From positions 1 to 38,140 of the forward strand of contig CAJXFK010000012.1 in the NCBI GenBank assembly GCA_913052575.1: 38,140 nt of DNA, in the 5' to 3' direction. Made by a program: the position numbers and the translations under genes. Shown here in pieces: positions 30,105-38,140 of the stretch (position 1 is its first letter; each line of letters begins with the position of its first letter). Under the pieces are notes generated by a model. That model was given only the letters and a program-made list of their open reading frames with translations, was not told the DNA's origin and searched no databases. Origin of the DNA: an uncultured Planctomycetaceae bacterium (GTDB lineage: Bacteria > Planctomycetota > Planctomycetia > Pirellulales > UBA1268).

Positions 30105-30127
30105 GTGAAAAACATGTTGTTTTTCAC
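30105..30127 (+). promoter_or_regulatory. Perfect 10-bp stem, 3-nt loop hairpin upstream of hcp1 (GTGAAAAACA TGT TGTTTTTCAC)
   Basis: Direct reading; 46 nt upstream of the hcp1 ATG. Confidence 0.7.
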
Positions 30128-30173
30128 AAGATTTTAAATCTCGAAAGCGACTCACTGCTTGAAAGGAAAGAAA

Positions 30174-30659
30174 ATGGCACTCTACGTACAGTGCAAGGAT
30201 ATTGAAGGAGAAGCAACTGATAGCAATCACCAAAAGTGGATCATTTGCGACTCGGCTTCTTTGCCAGTTTTTCGGTCAATCCCAAGTGGTGCGGTTGACC
30301 AGCAACGAACCAAGGGCGAAACAAGTCTCGGTGACATTACCCTTGTTCGTCAGCTTGATAAGTCTTCACCAAAATTGATGGAGGCGTGCGCTCTTGGTAA
30401 ATTCAACAAAGAAGTAAAAATTGAGTTTACAACTACCACAGGTGGTAAGACCGATACATATCTAAGTTGGAAGCTCGAGAATGTTGTTTTCACTGGCTAT
30501 TCATGTCATGGCAACTCATCCGGTGAGCCTTTGCCTAGTGAGCAAATCAGTATGAACTTTACGAAAATAACGAAGACCTATACCGAGTTCGATAATAAGA
30601 CCGGCTCCAAGAAGGGTAATGTCGAAGCGTCCTATGAAATGGGTGCAAACAAAGCCTAA
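30174..30659 (+). CDS. hcp: T6SS tube protein Hcp, copy 1
   Basis: Hcp-family layout: DIEGEATDSNHQKWI, LGDITLVRQLDKSSPKLMEACALGKFNKEVKIEF, ENVVFTGYSCHG. ATG 30174 after GGAAAG; ORF track starts at 30159. Confidence 0.93.
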   Translation: MALYVQCKDIEGEATDSNHQKWIICDSASLPVFRSIPSGAVDQQRTKGETSLGDITLVRQLDKSSPKLMEACALGKFNKEVKIEFTTTTGGKTDTYLSWKLENVVFTGYSCHGNSSGEPLPSEQISMNFTKITKTYTEFDNKTGSKKGNVEASYEMGANKA

Positions 30660-30703
30660 GTGGAATTAACTGTAGACGAATTTGTCTACTGCTTGCCCCA
30701 ACG

Positions 30704-30729
30704 CCGCCCCGGATGCAACTCCGGGGCGG
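30704..30729 (+). promoter_or_regulatory. GC-rich hairpin in the hcp1-hcp2 spacer (CCGCCCCGG-N8-CCGGGGCGG)
   Basis: Perfect 9-bp inverted repeat, 8-nt loop; no T tract follows, so not a classical terminator. Confidence 0.7.
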
Positions 30730-30763
30730 TAGGGTAAACGGGCAAGAGCTCAGGAGAAGATTG

Positions 30764-31288
30764 ATGTCTGGCAAGCAACAACCAACTGAACGAACCACAA
30801 AAATCGGTACAGGTTTTGTTAAGATTGGAGACTTTAAAGGTGAAGCAACGGATACCAATCACTCTGGTTGGAGCATTTGTCATGGGCTATCGGCACCAAT
30901 AACTCATAGTACCGGTGGTTTTCAGCAAAGGGAACGAACGGCTGGGGCGACCTGTCTTGGTGATGCTCTGGTAGTGAAGGATCTAGATAGCGCGAGTGTC
31001 AAGGTCAAGAAGGCTTGTGCAACAGGTCAATTGCTACCCAAGGTCACCATAGAATTATGTACGATTGTGGACGGTTCTGCGGAGCCGTACCTCGCCTACG
31101 AACTAGAAAACGTTATCGTTACAAATTATGACCTGGTCGAGACGGATCAGGAGGGCCGGATACTTCCATGCGAATGTGTCAAGCTTTCGTATACAAAAGT
31201 AACATGGACGTATACGAAGTACGATACGATGGGTAAGAGTCAGGGTAAGGTTACCGACTCTTACGCAATAGGCGAAAAGTCGTCGTAG
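30764..31288 (+). CDS. hcp: T6SS tube protein Hcp, copy 2 (divergent)
   Basis: FKGEATDTNHSGWSICHGLSAP, CLGDALVVKDLDSASVKVKKACATGQLLPKVTIEL, ENVIVTNYDL. ATG 30764 after AGGAGA; ORF track starts at 30713. Confidence 0.92.
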   Translation: MSGKQQPTERTTKIGTGFVKIGDFKGEATDTNHSGWSICHGLSAPITHSTGGFQQRERTAGATCLGDALVVKDLDSASVKVKKACATGQLLPKVTIELCTIVDGSAEPYLAYELENVIVTNYDLVETDQEGRILPCECVKLSYTKVTWTYTKYDTMGKSQGKVTDSYAIGEKSS

Positions 31289-31300
31289 TAAGGGCGGAAT

Positions 31301-33385
31301 ATGAGTAAATACACGCAAGATGACGAACCTCTCGCGATTGAAACACCGCTTGGCAAAGATGCACTTTTGCTGGAGTCATTCAAAGGTCAAGAAACTCTCA
31401 GTGGCCTTTTTCATTTTGAGCTGACGTGTCTCAGTGTCGAAGATCAAATTGATGACACAAAGATTGTTGGGAAAAAAGTAAGCTTTCGAGTAGATAAGGG
31501 CAGTGGGAATCCTCGCTGGTTCACTGGATACGTAAAGCAATTCTCTTGGGCCGGGCGTAATGAAAAACTTACTATGTGGAACCTTGTAGTTGTTCCATCA
31601 CTTTGGTTTACATCGCTAACAAGTGACTGTAAAATTTTTCAGGAAAAGTCGACGCCAGACATACTTTCAGCAGTTCTGGGCGACTGTTCTGAATTGACAG
31701 TTTCAAAAAAACTGAGTGAGTCATATTCGCCATGGGAGTATTGCGTTCAATATCAGGAGACCGATCTCGCGTTTGTGAGCCGTCTCATGGAGTTTGCAGG
31801 TATGACTTACTTCTTCGAGCATGCAAAAAATAGTCTGTCAATGGTGATCGCAGATTCAAACTCGGCATTCACGGATTGCGATGATGGACAGGTTGATGCC
31901 ATTCAAGGCTTTTCGTCTCCCGATGAACCTGGTCAGTTGATAACGTGGAAACACGACCATTCGTTTCGTTCCGGGAAGTTTGTGCAAACAGACTATAATT
32001 TCGAAGATCCGTCCACAGATCTACTGGTGACTTCTAAAGGGAAGTCTCCTTATCCATCGGCTTCCAATGCTGAACTGTTTGATTACCCTGGCGACTATAT
32101 CAAAAAGTCTGATGGTGAATCACTCGGGAAATATCGGATTGAAGCAGCTGAATTACTTTCAGATGTAGCGAGTGGAAAAAGTTCATGCCGATCATTTTCA
32201 CCGGGTTATACATTCAAAATAGGAGATCATCCAAATTCTTCAGAAAAAGGAAAGAAATATCTGCTGATAAAAGTGAGCCATCAAGGGAGTAATAAAGGCG
32301 TTTACGGAACTGCGTCTGAGTCAGAAGTGGCATTTAGTTATGAAAATACTTTCGAGTGCGTTCCTTCTGAGACTGTGGCCAGAGTGCCTCAGTCCACCCC
32401 ATGGCCTTCTGGAACAGTGCAGACAGCGTTGGTGGTCGGTCCATCTGGTGAAGAAATTTATACAGATGAATATGGACGTATTAAGGTTCAGTTTTATTGG
32501 GATCGATATGGTGAAAAAAATGAGCAGTCTTCTTGTTGGATTCGTGTTTCCCAGTCATTAGCTGGACCACAATTCGGTTCACAATTCCTTCCCAGAGTTG
32601 GTATGGAAGTTGTTGTATCGCATTTGGATAACAACCCGAATCGACCGCTTGTCACTGGAGCGGTTTACAACGGAACAAACAAGCCGCCGTTTACCTTGCC
32701 AGATAGTGCTGCTCAGAGTGGAATTCAGACAAGAAGTACGAAAGATGGTCAAGAGGATCAGGCAAATCAACTCATTTTCGACGATACCAAAGACTCGGAA
32801 ATGGTTACTTTTCATGCACAAAAAGATTTTACTCGTGTTGTCGAAAACGATGACTCCGTAGAAGTAGGATTTGATACAAAAGATAAGGGTGACAGGTCAG
32901 TCAAGGTTTACAATAACCTGACCGAAGAGATTGGTTCAGATGGCTGTGACGATGGCACTCGCTCCATGACCGTGTACAAAGACAATCAGACAACAGTCTC
33001 GACAGGTGACGAGACATACACTGTGAAACAAGGTGATGCGACCTATGAGGTGACAAAAGGAAAACAGGCAATTACTGTCGGAAAAGGTCAGGTAATTGAA
33101 GTGGGCGATGGCCATTCGCTCACCGTCAAGTCAGGTGATCATACTCTGAGTGTAAATAGTGGCAGTGGGTCTATGAAGGCTACTTCATGGACAATTGAAG
33201 GTACGCAATCAATTACATTAAAAGTTGGCAGCAATTCGATTGAAATTGGTCCTAGTGGCATCAACATCAAGGGAACGACAGTCAGTGTGAAGGGGAACAC
33301 TTCGGCGAGCATTGAGGGGCTGACAACCTCTATCAAGGGAACCACCGCTCTGACTCAGTCAGGCGCAATCATAAAGATAGGCTAA
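31301..33385 (+). CDS. vgrG: T6SS spike protein VgrG (TssI)
   Basis: IETPLGKDALLLESFKGQETLSGLFHFELTCLS; gp27/gp5-like body; GQEDQANQLIFDDTKDSEMVTFHAQKDF; C-terminal beta-prism repeats; no obvious C-terminal effector domain. Confidence 0.96.
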   Translation: MSKYTQDDEPLAIETPLGKDALLLESFKGQETLSGLFHFELTCLSVEDQIDDTKIVGKKVSFRVDKGSGNPRWFTGYVKQFSWAGRNEKLTMWNLVVVPSLWFTSLTSDCKIFQEKSTPDILSAVLGDCSELTVSKKLSESYSPWEYCVQYQETDLAFVSRLMEFAGMTYFFEHAKNSLSMVIADSNSAFTDCDDGQVDAIQGFSSPDEPGQLITWKHDHSFRSGKFVQTDYNFEDPSTDLLVTSKGKSPYPSASNAELFDYPGDYIKKSDGESLGKYRIEAAELLSDVASGKSSCRSFSPGYTFKIGDHPNSSEKGKKYLLIKVSHQGSNKGVYGTASESEVAFSYENTFECVPSETVARVPQSTPWPSGTVQTALVVGPSGEEIYTDEYGRIKVQFYWDRYGEKNEQSSCWIRVSQSLAGPQFGSQFLPRVGMEVVVSHLDNNPNRPLVTGAVYNGTNKPPFTLPDSAAQSGIQTRSTKDGQEDQANQLIFDDTKDSEMVTFHAQKDFTRVVENDDSVEVGFDTKDKGDRSVKVYNNLTEEIGSDGCDDGTRSMTVYKDNQTTVSTGDETYTVKQGDATYEVTKGKQAITVGKGQVIEVGDGHSLTVKSGDHTLSVNSGSGSMKATSWTIEGTQSITLKVGSNSIEIGPSGINIKGTTVSVKGNTSASIEGLTTSIKGTTALTQSGAIIKIG

Positions 33386-33414
33386 TAGTCATTTAGAAGC
33401 GGTGGAGCATACAT

Positions 33415-34020
33415 ATGCAGATAGTAACACTCGATCAGTTTCCAACGAAAGAAGCATCGCGCAGTCGACTCGCAAAGCTAGCACTCGAAGACGAGGCTCT
33501 TTCTTTCTTGAAGACAGCGGAAGATGAACTGCCAGGTGGTTCTGTTGTTGAAACTGCTCGGATGATGACCGAATCGGGACTGCTAAATGATGCTTGTAGT
33601 GTTCTTGCACAGGCCCTTACTCGTCGAGGGGCTGTTTGGTGGGCATGTTGTGCTGCAAGAGGAGAATCTGGTGGTGGTCCGACTGATCACGAAATGCCGG
33701 CTCTTGTCTGTGCGGAAGCATGGGTGACTGCGCCGGAGCAAAAAAAGGCCTACGCTGCAGAAGCGTCATCCACCGAAATTGGTTTGGCATGTCCAGCGGG
33801 TTGCGCTGCCTTAGCCGCTTTTTTAGCTGGAGAATCAATCGCACCGCCGCACCTTGATCCATTGCCACCAGAGCCACATTTTGCGGGGCTTGCAGTGACT
33901 GGTGCTATTCGTTTGGCTGCCGAAAGAAGAGAGCCAGCAGAATCATCCGCCCATCTCAAAAAATTACTTGAGTTAGGTTTTTCGATTGCGTCGGGTGAAA
34001 ATATCTGGAAAGAAACTTAA
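33415..34020 (+). CDS. Conserved-looking hypothetical protein (201 aa) downstream of vgrG; possibly DUF6931-like
   Basis: Co-oriented ORF 29 nt after vgrG; AVWWACCAARGESGG and PLPPEPHFAGLAVTGAIRLAAE motifs. Family name is a recollection, not verified. Confidence 0.7.
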   Translation: MQIVTLDQFPTKEASRSRLAKLALEDEALSFLKTAEDELPGGSVVETARMMTESGLLNDACSVLAQALTRRGAVWWACCAARGESGGGPTDHEMPALVCAEAWVTAPEQKKAYAAEASSTEIGLACPAGCAALAAFLAGESIAPPHLDPLPPEPHFAGLAVTGAIRLAAERREPAESSAHLKKLLELGFSIASGENIWKET

Positions 34021-34148
34021 AAACATCAGTGGATAAGAAATTATTGCTTAAATTTTACGGAGCTTCAAAATTGAAGTGTCTATAGCCTATTTTTTCTATT
34101 CTAAGATGTTGTGAGCTTTGGTATTCAGAAATAATTCAATAGATACCG

Positions 34149-35270
34149 CTACTTGTTTGTTTGCCGCAGTTTTTCAATAGCAAGCATGTCACATGAATAA
34201 TTCATTGTGGCCCGTTCATGGAGTCGGACCTGCCATGATGCATTTTTCATGTCATTCACCAGATGCATGTTGTGTAAAGATGCCGGATGTTCTTTAGAGT
34301 TTAATAACTGACGAATGATCGTTGCAGGGGACCCTTTTGTGTCAGTTCTTTGAGAATGTCCGCCAATCCAAGCTTCGGTTGGTGTTGCTGAAGTAGACCA
34401 ATCATAAGGACTGGCGAGAACGCATCGTCCAGTAGGTTCTAGAGTCCGTTCGATTTCCTGAAGTGCAGTGAGTGGGGAGTGCACACAATCGAGTACATTG
34501 AGACTGGAAGTAAAGGAAAATAGATTGTCGCTGAAAGGAAGAGCAGTCACATCACAACACCAAAAGTCAATGTTTGCTTTTACGGTTTGTGAATATTGGT
34601 CAGCCACGGAGAACGTGTGTCGGTCGTAAGCAAGGCCTGTCCTTCGTAGTGGGTATTCAACAATACCACTCGCATGGATTTGTTGAGCCCTTCGTAGCAG
34701 AGATATATCGAGGTCGATCCCAACAACAGGTCGTTGAAGATGATCCGCCAATTCATAGGTAGTGCGGCCTACAGCGCATCCCATATCGAGCCCCGGACCA
34801 CTCGCAGTAGATAGTTTCTTTGGAAATAAATCGATCCCTTGTTTGAGCAAACGAGCGATGGCTCCAGGAGATGTGATTTGCCCAACCGACTTGTTAATAG
34901 CTGGATCAAATTCTCCCCAGTGGTCCCACGTATATGACGATCGTCGTTGTCGTTCGTCATCGAAACCAGAACCAGATCCGCAGCAATCCCCAAGTAGACT
35001 CTCAAGACTTTCGGAGAAACTGTCACGTGCACGAATTCGATCAATCCATCCGGAGACAATAGGACGTAGCTGAGGAACGATAACAGGAATGCCGTCAAGA
35101 ATAGGAAATTCATGGCGACACGCTGGCTCCGGGCAGCAGAGAATTCCCTCAATAATGTTGTTCGTGTCTTGTCGAACCAAAGTGTTGAGAATGAGTTGCT
35201 TTGGCTCACGCGTTTGTGCACGACAGACAGGACATACCGGTTTCAAAAGTTCAAAGTGAGAAAGTTGCAT
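34149..35270 (-). CDS. SAM-dependent class I methyltransferase with N-terminal Trm112-like zinc-ribbon domain
   Basis: CPVC...CCPEPAC followed by HEFPILDGIPVIVPQ; LDMGCAVGRTTYELADHLQRPVVGIDLDISLLRRAQ (motif I); DFWCCDVTALPFSDNLFSFTSSLNVLDCV. Confidence 0.85.
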   Translation of the reverse strand: MQLSHFELLKPVCPVCRAQTREPKQLILNTLVRQDTNNIIEGILCCPEPACRHEFPILDGIPVIVPQLRPIVSGWIDRIRARDSFSESLESLLGDCCGSGSGFDDERQRRSSYTWDHWGEFDPAINKSVGQITSPGAIARLLKQGIDLFPKKLSTASGPGLDMGCAVGRTTYELADHLQRPVVGIDLDISLLRRAQQIHASGIVEYPLRRTGLAYDRHTFSVADQYSQTVKANIDFWCCDVTALPFSDNLFSFTSSLNVLDCVHSPLTALQEIERTLEPTGRCVLASPYDWSTSATPTEAWIGGHSQRTDTKGSPATIIRQLLNSKEHPASLHNMHLVNDMKNASWQVRLHERATMNYSCDMLAIEKLRQTNK

Positions 35271-35288
35271 CGTACCTTTTGGCCGTAA

Positions 35289-35672
35289 TCAACCGATTAA
35301 AACGGTGGGGGCACCTGGTGGCAAGATTGTGCCTGTGGGACTTGGAATTGGTGCAATGCATGTCGCATGAAGGGTTGAATCACCAACGCGGGCAGCCGGC
35401 ATATTGGCAATGATTACAGTTGCTGAGCCCTTGTCGATAACTCCTGGGCCACCAGGAATACAGGAAGGAAGAAGACATATCATTGTCTGATCCGTTATCC
35501 TGGCTGCTGGCTGATTCGCGATCATAACAGTTGGAGCCCCAGAAATAATTGCCAGTGGCAGGGCGGGATGTGGCACAGGTGTTGGGACTGGTGCAGGTGG
35601 GTGAATTGGAGCATGGCAGTGCGGTGCTGCTTGTAGTGCCTGATCTCCCAGTCGTGCTGCGGGCTGTCCCAT
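35289..35672 (-). CDS. PAAR-domain protein (T6SS spike tip)
   Basis: MGQPAARLGDQ...CHAPIHPPAPVPTPV...ISGAPTVMIANQPAARITDQT...GSATVIIANMPAARVGDSTLHATC. ATG 35672 preferred; ORF track begins at TTG 35687. Confidence 0.9.
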   Translation of the reverse strand: MGQPAARLGDQALQAAPHCHAPIHPPAPVPTPVPHPALPLAIISGAPTVMIANQPAARITDQTMICLLPSCIPGGPGVIDKGSATVIIANMPAARVGDSTLHATCIAPIPSPTGTILPPGAPTVLIG

Positions 35673-35713
35673 TGTCGGAGCTCTCAATAAAAGGTTTGTA
35701 GAGAAATGCGATT

Positions 35714-35819
35714 ACTATTGTGGTGGCTAGCTTCGATTATTGCAGTCTAGCAAAGACTGTTCTTTTAAGGAAATTAAGTGTCCTGGCACGTATGCCAGCA
35801 ACTATTTGTTGGTGGCTAG
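35714..35819. repeat. Near-identical direct repeats (ACTATTGTGGTGGCTAG / ACTATTTGTTGGTGGCTAG) flanking two short inverted repeats
   Basis: Repeats at 35714-35730 and 35801-35819; hairpins CAGTCT-AGCAA-AGACTG (35743-35759) and CTGGCA-CGTA-TGCCAG (35783-35798). Confidence 0.55.
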
Positions 35820-36460
35820 AAAAATGAGCTTTCATAAATAAAGAATTCATCGAATTGTAAAGCGTATTTTGTGCTTTTAAAAGGAATAATGCATGATTTC
35901 AAGTGTTGTGCAAGCCATGCGCTATTGCTGAATCCCCACATCTTCAATCGAGTTAACAAAGATCGAAGTGAGCTTCGGTGTACTGTGCTACAAAAAATGC
36001 TAATTACTCGCTTTACGGCTTGAGTCAATATTCAATAAGCAAAGACAGAGATCTGTAATTTAAGTGCACCAGTTGAAACAAAGTGCCGAGAAGGCAGCTT
36101 GGATTAATTGTGCGAAGCTTCAGGCGAGTGACTAGACATGTGTTGCTTTGGTTCTTTCGGGATGTGGGCCAAAGAGATTAAAGGTAGCGTAAAGCATCAG
36201 GTTCTTGATCAAAGTTCCATATCAATCAGTCGTCTTGGGTTGATATAAAAATTGCACGGATAGCCTTGGAAGTTTTGATTGAAAATCATGTGAGAGACCA
36301 CCAAATACTCATTGATAATGATTTTTAAATGTGATTATTTCGGGGGGTTCATCCTGTTTTATTGTTTGAGAATCACGAACAGTGTTTTAGGATAAGGGAA
36401 ACTATTTTTTATGAAAAAAGTTCTTGTTTTCACAAATGTAATTCCAGAGAGTCATTCTCG

Positions 36461-37795
36461 GTGAGAGTATTATTCATTGAAGTCGATACTGAGCGTTCGT
36501 GGGCTGTCGCCTCGGTTGGCCCAGCCTTTTTGGCCTCTGTGCTTCGTCAGCATGGACATAGCGTTCATTTCTTTCGGATGACCTTAGATCACACATCGAA
36601 CGATGTGGCTGAGCATGTTCGTTCTTGTGGGGCGGAATTGATTGGGCTGTCACTCACTACCCGTCAGTGGTTAAGAGCACGCCAGTTGGCTCATGACCTG
36701 CGAGAGTACTTCGAAATACCTGTCGTTGCTGGTGGTTTACATCCAACTTTTTCGGCTGATGACGTGTTGCAGACTGATGGTATCGACTATGCCTGTATCG
36801 GTGAAGGAGAGACGGCAATGCTCGATCTTGTTCATGCTATTGAATCTGGAGGATCCGTAGCAGGAATAAGAAATATTCAAGAGAAGGTAGGTGAGCGTCC
36901 TGCTCTGAGGCCACCATATTCACCAATCGACAGTTTGCCATTTGTTGCACGAGACCATCTTGATGAGCACCAGGGTGTTTGTCACATGACCACGCAGCGA
37001 GGCTGTCCTTTTCCTTGCACGTATTGCGGCGCGCGAATGTATAACCAGCTCTATCGTGGAGCCGAGACTGCATATGGTCGCAGGCGATCGATCGACAATG
37101 TCATGGCTGAACTCCGGCAACTCAAGCAGTCTGGAAAGCTTTCATACGTTATCTTTCTTGATGATACATTTACAATCCACCCTACATGGGTCAAAGAATT
37201 TTGCTCAATTTACAGGGAAGAAATAGGGGCACCATTTTCACTTCACGCAAGAGTTGAAACAGTGAATCAACAATTGCTGATTGAACTTGCTGGAGCGGGC
37301 TGTTCACAGATTACATATGGTGTTGAATCTGGGAGTGAACGCATTCGTCATGAGGTGATGAAGCGGCCTGTCACAAACCAACAGTTTCTTGATGTGTTTG
37401 AATGGACGCGTTCGGCAGGGATATCCCTCACGGCGAATTTCATGTTGGGGTTGCCAGAGGAAACACCATCTGACTTGCAGATGACGTATGATCTTGCAGA
37501 AGAGCTTGATGTTCTCGATTTCGGTTACTTTGTTTTCTATCCTTATCCAGGAACAGAGCTTTTTTTCTTATGCCAATCAAAAGGCTATTTGCCTGAGAAT
37601 TATTTGGATTTGCCAGCAAATCATCGGGAATCAATCCTTTGTCTTCCAACACTGACAAATAAAGTGATTGGAGAATATTACGATAAATTTACCAATCTGC
37701 GTATAAAACGTTATCGGGATCATTTTGGTATCGATATTGAATCCCAAGAATTCATTGCGGCGAAGCAAGCCCAAGATCTCGCCCAAACAGGCTAG
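36461..37795 (+). CDS. B12-binding-domain radical SAM protein
   Basis: N-terminal cobalamin-binding-like segment (SVGPAFLASVLRQHGHSVHFF...VVAGGLHPTFSADDVL...ACIGEGETAM) and CPFPCTYC radical SAM motif. GTG 36461 preferred over the ORF track start 36362. Confidence 0.88.
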   Translation: MRVLFIEVDTERSWAVASVGPAFLASVLRQHGHSVHFFRMTLDHTSNDVAEHVRSCGAELIGLSLTTRQWLRARQLAHDLREYFEIPVVAGGLHPTFSADDVLQTDGIDYACIGEGETAMLDLVHAIESGGSVAGIRNIQEKVGERPALRPPYSPIDSLPFVARDHLDEHQGVCHMTTQRGCPFPCTYCGARMYNQLYRGAETAYGRRRSIDNVMAELRQLKQSGKLSYVIFLDDTFTIHPTWVKEFCSIYREEIGAPFSLHARVETVNQQLLIELAGAGCSQITYGVESGSERIRHEVMKRPVTNQQFLDVFEWTRSAGISLTANFMLGLPEETPSDLQMTYDLAEELDVLDFGYFVFYPYPGTELFFLCQSKGYLPENYLDLPANHRESILCLPTLTNKVIGEYYDKFTNLRIKRYRDHFGIDIESQEFIAAKQAQDLAQTG

Positions 37796-37872
37796 TTTGA
37801 GGTCTACAACATTTGAAAAATGCTTGGAATTTGTGGGGTGGCGACGCGAAGAAGTTCGTTGCGGATTCGGTA

Positions 37873-38136
37873 TCACGCAGGTGATGTGGCACTGCTGGTA
37901 GCAGAGCCTTCATGGAAACCTTCCCAGCCTACTGGTGCGGGCCGACAGGGCAGAATTACCTCTTCACAGGCAGCGCGACGGGTGCGAGCAAGTTGGTCGA
38001 TCTCTTGTTGTAGCGCTTTGACGTAGTTGATTTTTTCTTCTGTTGAAAAACGGTGGCTCCGTCCATTTTCACCGGGTTGAGTCTCCTCGACGTGCTCCCA
38101 TGCTTTGATCGCAGCGTTGCAAAGCGCTGATTGCAT
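37873..38136 (-). CDS. Short hypothetical protein (87 aa), 5' end at window edge
   Basis: ORF track only; coiled-coil-like stretch RFSTEEKINYVKALQQEIDQLARTRRAACEE. May extend beyond the window. Confidence 0.35.
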   Translation of the reverse strand: MQSALCNAAIKAWEHVEETQPGENGRSHRFSTEEKINYVKALQQEIDQLARTRRAACEEVILPCRPAPVGWEGFHEGSATSSATSPA

Positions 38137-38140
38137 GGCA

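Noticed and set aside
23278-34074. Repeated 13-mer GCTTCAAAATTGA at 23278-23290 and 34062-34074, each shortly after a stop codon
   Set aside because: Several repeated 13-mers are expected by chance in a 38-kb sequence; no extended similarity.
34097-34104. Third TATTCTAA copy, downstream of the VgrG-linked gene
   Set aside because: Lies between convergent genes with no downstream start on the plus strand; an 8-mer is expected about once by chance.
34769-35221. 150-aa minus-strand ORF overlapping the methyltransferase
   Set aside because: Alternate frame of a recognisable Trm112-like/methyltransferase gene; no independent support.
1-38140. CRISPR arrays, rRNA, tRNA, transposases
   Set aside because: No regularly spaced repeats, RNA gene signatures or transposase-like ORFs were recognised by reading.

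Overview
The window holds a nearly complete type VI secretion system (T6SS) locus with unusual architecture, probably from a Planctomycetes-like bacterium (lineage is inferred from gene style, not demonstrated). Plus strand: tssK, tssL, a short and degenerate tssM-like gene, an embedded sigma-70 family factor, tssA, tssB, two tssC paralogues, tagJ/impE, tssE, tssF, tssG, tssH/clpV, two hcp genes, vgrG and a small VgrG-linked gene of unknown function. A PAAR gene and a Trm112-like/methyltransferase gene follow on the minus strand, then a B12-binding radical SAM gene on the plus strand. Divergent from tssK on the minus strand are three unusual envelope-type proteins: two ~1,700-aa single-TM proteins with degenerate caspase-like domains (one also with a MIDAS-type vWA domain, the other with a carboxypeptidase-regulatory-like C-terminus), and between them a Cys-rich HEAT-like protein with a signal peptide and a C-terminal TM. 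No tssJ and no TssM periplasmic domain are visible. The main hypothesis is that the divergent trio supplies the missing trans-envelope or regulatory part of a non-canonical T6SS. Family calls come from reading the supplied translations; no searches were run.
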